Origin: Pseudomonadota bacterium
GTDB taxonomy: Bacteria > Pseudomonadota > Alphaproteobacteria > Sneathiellales > Sneathiellaceae
Direction: 5' to 3'
Assembly: GCA_024743055.1 (NCBI GenBank)
Contig: JANSXH010000019.1
Location: 1 to 60,869, forward strand
Length of the DNA stretch: 60,869 nt
Position numbers and translations under genes: made by a program. This document shows positions 54,147 to 60,869 of this stretch, one piece after another. The notes beneath the pieces were generated by a model. It did not search any database, was not told where the DNA came from, and saw only the letters and a list, made by a program, of their open reading frames with translations. Within the stretch, counting starts at the first letter, position 1. Each line of letters opens with the position of its first letter.

Positions 54147-54638
54147 ATGAGCTTTATTGACAAACAGGCAAGAAGCCTACTATTGACGGAAATTGTCACC
54201 GGTCTGGCGACAACTTTTCGCTATATGTTCAAGACCAAGGCGACGATCAACTATCCCTATGAGAAAGGACCGCTAAGCCCTCGGTTCCGCGGGGAGCATG
54301 TCCTTCGGCGCTATCCCAATGGCGAAGAGCGCTGCATTGCCTGTAAGCTTTGTGAGGCAGCTTGCCCGGCTCTGGCCATAACCATTGAAGCAGAGCCGCG
54401 GGGTGACGACGGCAGCCGGCGGACGACGCGCTACGACATAGACATGACAAAATGTATCTATTGTGGATTTTGTCAGGAGGCCTGTCCTGTGGACGCCATT
54501 GTCCAGGGCCCGAATTTTGAATTCGCGACGGAAACACGTGAAGAACTTTTTTATGACAAGGAAAAGCTGCTCGATAATGGGGACAGATGGGAACAAGAAA
54601 TTGCCCAGAACCTTGTCGCCGATGCGGCTTACAGATAG
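54147..54638 (+). CDS. nuoI: NADH-quinone oxidoreductase subunit I
   Basis: A 163-aa ferredoxin-like subunit with clusters N6a and N6b. Two full motifs are seen: [12 protein letters not shown] and [16 protein letters not shown]. The N-terminal amphipathic segment ([20 protein letters not shown]) docks it to the membrane arm. Confidence 0.97.
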   Translation: MSFIDKQARSLLLTEIVTGLATTFRYMFKTKATINYPYEKGPLSPRFRGEHVLRRYPNGEERCIACKLCEAACPALAITIEAEPRGDDGSRRTTRYDIDMTKCIYCGFCQEACPVDAIVQGPNFEFATETREELFYDKEKLLDNGDRWEQEIAQNLVADAAYR

Positions 54639-54702
54639 ATGGGAACCAGCGTTTTGAAACCCGTTTGGAAAATCGATTTTACCGGGAAGGAGGGCAACTA
54701 GC

Positions 54703-55317
54703 ATGATTGTCTCAACCCTGGCTTTTTACCTGTTTGCAGCAATCACGGTTGCTTCTGCTTTTATGGTGATCAGCGCAAAGAACCCGGTGCATTCTGTCCT
54801 GTATCTCATTCTTGCATTTTTCAATTCAGCTGCCTTGTTTGTCCTGTTGGGCGCTGAATTCTTGGCGATGATCCTGGTCGTTGTCTATGTCGGCGCCGTG
54901 GCAGTTCTATTCCTGTTCGTTGTGATGATGCTGGACATCAATTTCGCTGAACTGAGACAAGGATTTTTACAGTATCTGCCGATTGGTGGCCTGATCGGGA
55001 TTATCCTGTTGATCGAGCTTATCCTGGTCGTCAGCGGATGGGCCTTATCGCCTGAGGCCATACAGGTGGCCGCGCAAACGACGCCCACTGTATCCGACAA
55101 AACCAATACGGAACAACTGGGGCAGATCATCTACACCCAATATGCATATCTGTTTCAGGCAGCCGGAATGATCCTGCTGGTTGCCATGATAGGCGCGATT
55201 GTTCTCACGCATCGTCAGCGCCCGGGGGTTAAGAAACAGGTGATTGCAGACCAGGTGTATCGCAAACCGGAAGAGGCCATGGCTGTCCGCAAGGTCGAGC
55301 CAGGACAAGGTGTGTAA
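54703..55317 (+). CDS. nuoJ: NADH-quinone oxidoreductase subunit J
   Basis: A 204-aa subunit with five hydrophobic helices and the typical segment AEFLAMILVVVYVGAVAVLF, whose helix 3 contains the pi-bulge region of the family. The C-terminal cytoplasmic tail is basic and charged. It starts 64 bp after nuoI with AAGGAGGG as ribosome site. Confidence 0.95.
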   Translation: MIVSTLAFYLFAAITVASAFMVISAKNPVHSVLYLILAFFNSAALFVLLGAEFLAMILVVVYVGAVAVLFLFVVMMLDINFAELRQGFLQYLPIGGLIGIILLIELILVVSGWALSPEAIQVAAQTTPTVSDKTNTEQLGQIIYTQYAYLFQAAGMILLVAMIGAIVLTHRQRPGVKKQVIADQVYRKPEEAMAVRKVEPGQGV

Positions 55318-55326
55318 GGGGAAGAA

Positions 55327-55635
55327 ATGGAAATTGGTCTCGCACATTACCTAACGGTATCGGCAATTCTGCTGACACTCGGTATCTTTGGTATTTTTCT
55401 GAATAGGAAGAATGTCATCGTTATTTTGATGTCGGTTGAGCTGATGCTGCTTGCCGTCAACATTAATCTGGTTGCCTTTTCGTCATTCCTGGGGGACCTG
55501 GTTGGCCAAGTCTTTGCCCTGTTTATCCTCACGGTTGCAGCCGGCGAGGCGGCGATTGGGCTCGCCATCCTTGTCGTTTACTTCCGAAACCGCGGCACCA
55601 TCGCGGTTGAGGACATTCATCACATGAAGGGTTGA
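55327..55635 (+). CDS. nuoK: NADH-quinone oxidoreductase subunit K
   Basis: A 102-aa, three-helix subunit (ND4L type). Conserved membrane glutamates appear in [20 protein letters not shown] and [13 protein letters not shown]. The ribosome site is AAGGGGAAG. Confidence 0.95.
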   Translation: MEIGLAHYLTVSAILLTLGIFGIFLNRKNVIVILMSVELMLLAVNINLVAFSSFLGDLVGQVFALFILTVAAGEAAIGLAILVVYFRNRGTIAVEDIHHMKG

Positions 55636-55645
55636 AGCAGACATC

Positions 55646-57580
55646 ATGATGTACGTCCTCATCGTCTTTTTACCGTTGCTGGCCTCCCTGATTGCTGGGT
55701 TGTTTGGTCGCTATATCGGGGATCGCGGAAGCCAGATCATTACCTGTGCTGCCGTTATTATCGGCGCCCTTCTTTCCTGGGTATCCTTGTATCAAGTGGC
55801 CTTCAACCAGTCTCCGGAACTGGTTGAGCTGTTTACCTGGATTGATTCCGGAGATTTTGACGTCAGTTGGTCATTGCGCATTGACAGTTTGACAGCCGTG
55901 ATGCTGGTAGTTGTCAACACGGTCTCTGCTGTCGTCCATGTCTATTCAATTGGCTATATGTCCCATGATCCGCATAAATCACGGTTCATGTCTTATCTGT
56001 CCCTCTTCACCTTTGCCATGCTGATGCTGGTAACGTCAGATAACTTTGTTCAGCTGTATTTCGGTTGGGAAGGTGTTGGCCTGGCTAGTTACCTGTTGAT
56101 TGGATTCTGGTACAAAAAGCCATCAGCCAACGCGGCAGCTATCAAAGCGTTTGTCGTCAACCGGGTAGGGGATTTTGGCTTTGCGCTCGGAATTATGGGT
56201 ATTTACCTGGTGTTCGGATCCGTCAGCTTTGACGATGTTTTCGCGGCAGCCCCGGATCAAGTTGGCAAGACATTTGAATTCCTCGGCTATCAGGTTGATA
56301 TCCTGACAACAATCTGTCTGCTCCTGTTTGTCGGTGCCATGGGTAAATCGGCGCAAATTGGGCTGCATACCTGGCTACCGGATGCCATGGAAGGCCCGAC
56401 ACCGGTCTCTGCCTTGATCCATGCGGCAACCATGGTGACGGCAGGTGTCTTCATGGTGGCTCGCTGTTCACCACTGTTCGAATATTCACCGGATGCATTG
56501 GTGGTTGTGACCATCGTCGGGGCGACGACCTGTTTCTTTGCCGCCACCATCGGTCTGGTTCAGAATGATATCAAGCGAGTGATTGCCTATTCGACCTGTT
56601 CACAGCTCGGATATATGTTCTTCGCCCTTGGGATCGGTGCTTATCCCGCCGCGATTTTCCATCTGTTCACACATGCCTTCTTTAAGGCTTTGTTGTTCCT
56701 TGGGGCTGGCTCTGTCATCCACGCCGTCTCAGATGAGCAGGACATGCGGAAGATGGGCGGTCTTTGGAAACATATTAAGATCACCTATGCGATGATGTGG
56801 ATAGGCTCGTTGGCCTTGGCCGGTATTCCTTTCTTCGCGGGTTACTATTCCAAGGATCTGATCATCGAAAGCGCCTTCGCGGCCCATACGGGCGCCGGGG
56901 AATATGCCTTCTGGGCTGGTGTCGCGGCGGCGCTTCTCACAGCCTTCTATTCAGGTCGCCTGATCTTCATGACCTTCCATGGCAAACCAAGAGCCAGCAA
57001 GGAAGTCATGGATCATGTGCATGAGAGCCCAATGGTTATGCTCATTCCGCTCGGTGTTTTAGCTGTTGGTGCTATTTTTGCCGGTATGGCCTTTGTCGGA
57101 CCAATGACAGGCGAGAATTACAAGGACTTCTGGGGCGATTCCATTTTGCTGCTGGAAAACAGCACCGCCATGTTTGATGCCCATCATGTGCCTGGCTGGG
57201 TGATTGCATTGCCATTGGTTGTCGGGGTGGTTGGTTTTGCGCTGACATATCAGATGTATATTCGCCGTACCGATATTCCTGCGACTCTGGCAAAAACCCA
57301 TTCCGCTCTGTATCAGTTCCTGCTGAACAAATGGTATTTCGATGAGCTTTATGACTTCCTGTTTGTTCGGCCGGCAAAACGGATCGGATCCTTCCTCTGG
57401 ACATTCGGTGACGGGAAAATCATCGATGGACTTGGTCCGGATGGCGTATCCGGCCGGGTGCTGGCGCTTGCGCGGCGAGCGTCCCAGATTCAGAGTGGAT
57501 ATGTCTATCACTATGCCTTCGCCATGATGCTGGGTGTTGCAGCTTTCGTTTCTTATTTCTTCTTCGCGGGTGGGCAGTAA
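55646..57580 (+). CDS. nuoL: NADH-quinone oxidoreductase subunit L
   Basis: A 644-aa antiporter-like proton pump (ND5 type) with about 16 helices and the long lateral helix near the C-terminus. Key segments are FFGWEGVGLASYLLIGFWY-like (LYFGWEGVGLASYLLIGFW) and LHTWLPDAMEGPTPVSALIH, with the conserved Glu and Lys. It begins with two Met; either may be used. Confidence 0.96.
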   Translation: MMYVLIVFLPLLASLIAGLFGRYIGDRGSQIITCAAVIIGALLSWVSLYQVAFNQSPELVELFTWIDSGDFDVSWSLRIDSLTAVMLVVVNTVSAVVHVYSIGYMSHDPHKSRFMSYLSLFTFAMLMLVTSDNFVQLYFGWEGVGLASYLLIGFWYKKPSANAAAIKAFVVNRVGDFGFALGIMGIYLVFGSVSFDDVFAAAPDQVGKTFEFLGYQVDILTTICLLLFVGAMGKSAQIGLHTWLPDAMEGPTPVSALIHAATMVTAGVFMVARCSPLFEYSPDALVVVTIVGATTCFFAATIGLVQNDIKRVIAYSTCSQLGYMFFALGIGAYPAAIFHLFTHAFFKALLFLGAGSVIHAVSDEQDMRKMGGLWKHIKITYAMMWIGSLALAGIPFFAGYYSKDLIIESAFAAHTGAGEYAFWAGVAAALLTAFYSGRLIFMTFHGKPRASKEVMDHVHESPMVMLIPLGVLAVGAIFAGMAFVGPMTGENYKDFWGDSILLLENSTAMFDAHHVPGWVIALPLVVGVVGFALTYQMYIRRTDIPATLAKTHSALYQFLLNKWYFDELYDFLFVRPAKRIGSFLWTFGDGKIIDGLGPDGVSGRVLALARRASQIQSGYVYHYAFAMMLGVAAFVSYFFFAGGQ

Positions 57581-57583
57581 GTC

Positions 57584-59095
57584 ATGCTTGATTGGCCGAT
57601 TTTATCAACAGTGACCTTTCTGCCCCTGGTCGGGGTGCTTCTGATCTTGCTGACCAGCGGCAAGGAAGAATCAGCGGCTCGGAATGCCCGCTGGGTCGCC
57701 ATGTGGACAACCTTGTTCACCTTCATTGTCTCGCTGTTTATCTGGCTCAACTTTGATACCAGCACCGCGGCTTTTCAGTTTGTAGAGAAAGAGCCGTGGC
57801 TCGGTGGTAATATCAATTACCATATGGGCGTTGACGGTATCTCCATGCTGTTCATCATCCTAACTACTTTCCTGATGCCGCTTTGTATTCTGGCGAGCTG
57901 GGAAGCTATTCAGACACGTGTACGCGAATATATGATCGCCTTCCTGATCATGGAAACGCTGATGATTGGCGTCTTCTGTGCTCTGGATATGGTGCTGTTC
58001 TATCTGTTCTTTGAAGCGGGCCTTATTCCGATGTTCCTGATTATCGGGGTCTGGGGCGGCGCTCAGCGGGTGTACGCGAGCTTTAAGTTCTTCCTCTATA
58101 CCCTGGTTGGCTCGGTACTGATGCTGGCGGCGATGATCGTTATGTATTTTGTGGCCGGTACCACAGATATTCCGACCCTCATCTCCTTTAACTTTGATAC
58201 CCATCTGCAATACTGGTTGTGGCTGGCATTCTTTGCCTCCTTTGCTGTGAAGGTACCTATGTGGCCGGTTCATACCTGGCTGCCGGATGCCCATGTGCAG
58301 GCGCCGACGGCAGGTTCGGTTATACTGGCCGGAGTACTACTGAAAATGGGGGGCTATGGGTTCTTGAGATTCTCCATCCCTATGTTCCCGGAAGGCTCAG
58401 ACTTCTTTACACCGCTGGTTTTCGGCTTAAGCGTTGTTGCTATTATCTACACTTCGCTGGTCGCCTTGGTGCAAAAAGACATGAAAAAGCTGATCGCCTA
58501 TTCATCCGTGGCGCATATGGGCTTCATCACCATCGGTATCTTCACATTCACATCGCAAGGTCTTGAGGGTGGCATTCTGCAGATGCTGAGCCATGGTATT
58601 GTTTCCGGTGCGCTGTTCCTGTGTGTAGGTGTTGTTTATGATCGCATCCATACGCGGGAGATTGCCCGCTACGGTGGCCTGGTTCATCGTATGCCCCGCT
58701 ATGCGGTTATCTTCATGATATTCACCATGGCGACTATCGGGCTTCCCGGCACAAGTGGTTTTGTTGGAGAGTTTCTGATTCTGGTCGGCGCGTACCAGGT
58801 CAGCACCTTTGTTGCTTTCTTCGCGACTATTGGTGTTATTCTGGGGGCTGCTTACAGTCTCTGGCTCTATCGGCGGGTCGTTTTCGGCGAATTGGTAAAG
58901 GATGACCTTAAAAACATCATGGATGTGGGCAAACGGGAGATTGCGATTTTTGCACCTCTGATTGCCGTGGCCCTTTGGATGGGCATATATCCTGAACCGT
59001 TTCTCAATGTGATGCATGCATCTGTGGATAATCTGATGGCGCAGCATGAATTGGCTCTTAACGCCTCCAAATCAGTATTACACGCGGCTAAGTAG
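57584..59095 (+). CDS. nuoM: NADH-quinone oxidoreductase subunit M
   Basis: A 503-aa antiporter-like proton pump (ND4 type). [24 protein letters not shown] sequence ([20 protein letters not shown]) carries the key Glu, and [20 protein letters not shown] and [13 protein letters not shown] are standard. It begins 3 bp after the nuoL stop. Confidence 0.96.
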   Translation: MLDWPILSTVTFLPLVGVLLILLTSGKEESAARNARWVAMWTTLFTFIVSLFIWLNFDTSTAAFQFVEKEPWLGGNINYHMGVDGISMLFIILTTFLMPLCILASWEAIQTRVREYMIAFLIMETLMIGVFCALDMVLFYLFFEAGLIPMFLIIGVWGGAQRVYASFKFFLYTLVGSVLMLAAMIVMYFVAGTTDIPTLISFNFDTHLQYWLWLAFFASFAVKVPMWPVHTWLPDAHVQAPTAGSVILAGVLLKMGGYGFLRFSIPMFPEGSDFFTPLVFGLSVVAIIYTSLVALVQKDMKKLIAYSSVAHMGFITIGIFTFTSQGLEGGILQMLSHGIVSGALFLCVGVVYDRIHTREIARYGGLVHRMPRYAVIFMIFTMATIGLPGTSGFVGEFLILVGAYQVSTFVAFFATIGVILGAAYSLWLYRRVVFGELVKDDLKNIMDVGKREIAIFAPLIAVALWMGIYPEPFLNVMHASVDNLMAQHELALNASKSVLHAAK

Positions 59096-59109
59096 GTAGG
59101 TAACAGAAG

Positions 59110-60549
59110 ATGGAATTGCCTGATTTTTCAATTGCCCTTCCGGAGATTTTCCTGGCCTGTGCTGCTATGGCGTTGCTTATGGTAGGGGCCTTTCGTGGGA
59201 ACAACTCCACCAGCCTTGTTTCGTGGTTGTCGGTACTCTCCTTGATCATTGCTGCGTTCTTGACACAGTATGAATTTCGCGAAACTTTCGTGACATTTAG
59301 CGGACTCTATAAAGATGATGCCTTTGGGGTCTTTATGAAGATCCTGTGCCTGGGAGCGTCAGCTCTCGCCATTATCATGTCCCTCGATTTCAACAAGCGG
59401 GAAAATCTTGCACGCTTTGAATTCCCGATTCTCGTGGTGTTGGCAACCCTTGGCATGATGGTGATGATTTCAGCCAATGACCTGATGTCCTTGTATCTCG
59501 GCATTGAACTGATGAGCTTGTCCCTTTATGTCACTGCCGCGTTCCGTCGTGACAGTGTCAGGTCGACAGAAGCAGGTCTTAAGTATTTTGTGCTGGGTGC
59601 CTTGTCTTCTGGACTGCTGCTCTACGGTGTTTCCCTTATTTACGGCTTTACCGGCACTACCAATTTTGACGTATTGGCCCAGGTATTCACAACAGGAGAA
59701 GAAGAGGTTGGTCTGGGTTTGATCATCGGATTGGTCTTCCTGATTGCCGGCCTTGCCTTCAAAGTATCCGCGGTTCCTTTCCATATGTGGGCGCCCGATG
59801 TATATGAAGGGGTTCCAACCCCGGTCACAGCCTTCTTTGCGGCAGCACCAAAAGTCGCCGCCATCGCCCTTTTTGTTCGTACCTTTATGGAACCCTTCGG
59901 AACCTTGGTCGATCAGTGGCAACAGATCATCGTCTTTATCTCCATAGCCTCTATGATCCTGGGCGCCTTTGCGGCGATCAATCAGAAAAATATCAAGCGG
60001 CTGATGGCCTATTCTTCCATCGGACATATTGGTTATGCTCTTGTAGGATTGGCCGCTGGGACGGAAGAGGGCGTTCGCGGCGTTCTGATTTATATGGCAA
60101 TCTATGTGGTGATGAATATCGGAACCTTCGCCTGTATCCTTGCCATGCGGCAGCGAGACGGTGCGGTAGAGGATATCTCAGAACTAGCGGGACTCAGTAA
60201 ATCTCGTCCTTGGATGGCCTTCCTGCTACTTGTCTTTATGTTCAGCCTGGCAGGTATTCCACCTCTCGCCGGTTTCTTCGGGAAGTTTTATATCTTTGTC
60301 GCTGCCATCAATGCCGGCTTGATTCCGCTTGCCGTTATTGGTCTTGTGACATCGGTAGTCGGGGCGTTTTATTATCTTCGCATCGTCAAGATCATGTATT
60401 TTGATGATGAGGCTGAGGGCTTTGAGCCTGTCAATCGCACATTGTCGATTATCATGACGGTTTCAGGCATCTTCGTGGCCTTCTTTGTCGTGTTTCCGTC
60501 TCCCCTCCTTGATAGCGCACAAGCCGCAGCGGCCGCGCTGTTCTCGTGA
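59110..60549 (+). CDS. nuoN: NADH-quinone oxidoreductase subunit N
   Basis: A 479-aa antiporter-like proton pump (ND2 type), the last gene of the complex I operon. [20 protein letters not shown] and [20 protein letters not shown] are conserved. Its stop overlaps the GTG start of birA, so biotin ligase is translationally coupled to complex I. Confidence 0.96.
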   Translation: MELPDFSIALPEIFLACAAMALLMVGAFRGNNSTSLVSWLSVLSLIIAAFLTQYEFRETFVTFSGLYKDDAFGVFMKILCLGASALAIIMSLDFNKRENLARFEFPILVVLATLGMMVMISANDLMSLYLGIELMSLSLYVTAAFRRDSVRSTEAGLKYFVLGALSSGLLLYGVSLIYGFTGTTNFDVLAQVFTTGEEEVGLGLIIGLVFLIAGLAFKVSAVPFHMWAPDVYEGVPTPVTAFFAAAPKVAAIALFVRTFMEPFGTLVDQWQQIIVFISIASMILGAFAAINQKNIKRLMAYSSIGHIGYALVGLAAGTEEGVRGVLIYMAIYVVMNIGTFACILAMRQRDGAVEDISELAGLSKSRPWMAFLLLVFMFSLAGIPPLAGFFGKFYIFVAAINAGLIPLAVIGLVTSVVGAFYYLRIVKIMYFDDEAEGFEPVNRTLSIIMTVSGIFVAFFVVFPSPLLDSAQAAAAALFS

Positions 60550-60869
60550 CCCCCGGGCCGGATGGCGGCCTGGATCTGCCGCCATTTTTTACTCTGCATG
60601 CCTATGACACGGTTGGCAGTACCAATATCATTGCAAAAGAGCTGGCAGACTCAGGAGCTTCAGAGGGCCAACTAGTTTGGGCACGTCGTCAGGAATCTGG
60701 AATTGGTCGGCGCGGTCGGTCCTGGTCTAGTCCCGAAGGAAACCTCTATTGCTCCCTTATGTTGCGGCCAGAATGCGATCCCCTGACAGGTGCGAGCTTG
60801 TCTTTCTTGATTGCCGTCTCCCTTCACAGAGCTATCGAATCTTTTTTGCCCGCAGGTACAGATATTCAG
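60546..60869 (+). CDS. birA: biotin-[acetyl-CoA-carboxylase] ligase, N-terminal part
   Basis: The first 108 codons of a biotin protein ligase; the gene runs off the window. The GTG at 60546 overlaps the nuoN stop (GTGA). The catalytic signature [20 protein letters not shown], after YDTVGSTN, is clear. There is no N-terminal DNA-binding domain, so this is a monofunctional ligase. It would biotinylate the acyl-CoA carboxylase alpha subunit at 32327-34315 among other targets. Placement behind nuoN is common in alphaproteobacteria. Confidence 0.93.
   Translation, partial: MTPGPDGGLDLPPFFTLHAYDTVGSTNIIAKELADSGASEGQLVWARRQESGIGRRGRSWSSPEGNLYCSLMLRPECDPLTGASLSFLIAVSLHRAIESFLPAGTDIQ

Overview
The window is one end of a temperate, P22-like (podovirus-type) prophage joined to ordinary housekeeping chromosome of an alphaproteobacterium. 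The host assignment rests on the order tig-clpP-clpX-lon-hup-tRNAs-nuoABCDEFGHIJKLMN-birA, on separate nuoC and nuoD genes, and on the protein sequences; genus cannot be fixed from the sequence (a Rhodospirillales- or Sneathiella-like organism is my guess).

Positions 1 to about 29434 are prophage. The right boundary is a 45-bp copy of the 3' part of a tRNA-His gene (29390-29434), so the intact tRNA-His, and probably the integrase, lie left of the window. From the left: a CI-like repressor (leftward, C-terminally truncated) and a Cro-like protein facing each other across operator palindromes; a tightly overlapping early operon (small proteins, a DUF1064 nuclease, a methyltransferase-like protein, a replication protein, a lipoprotein); a last early gene (6090-6566) followed by a consensus promoter, about 300 nt of structured non-coding sequence and a strong terminator, which looks like the lambda PR'-6S RNA-tR' late switch; then late genes: fibre-like proteins, TerS, TerL, P22-type portal, scaffold, coat, gp4-like and gp10-like neck proteins, three ejection proteins, a tail fibre/spike, and a lysis cassette (small membrane proteins, M15 endolysin, lipoprotein).

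Two leftward accessory genes (morons) interrupt the late operon: a lipoprotein (17640-18044) and a small membrane protein (23500-23814, in the P22 sieA position). Both are preceded by the same inverted repeat, GTGGAAAA-N9-TTTTCCAC, with a TATATT box 21-22 nt further on. At the right end, an almost symmetric divergent promoter (two TATAAT boxes around CCTTGTTAACAAGG) drives a leaderless small gene leftward and an apparently structured, non-coding RNA of about 170 nt rightward, next to a zinc-ribbon/AP2-HNH endonuclease pair. These are the most novel-looking parts.

From 29435 on is chromosome: a small membrane protein and a TetR regulator (leftward); a biotin-dependent acyl-CoA carboxylase pair with a TIGR03084-type protein, an amidase and the NAD(P)HX repair enzyme; tRNA-Leu; the protein quality-control cluster tig, clpP, clpX, lon, hup; tRNA-Val and tRNA-Asp; the complete 14-gene complex I operon; and the start of birA, the ligase that would biotinylate the carboxylase.
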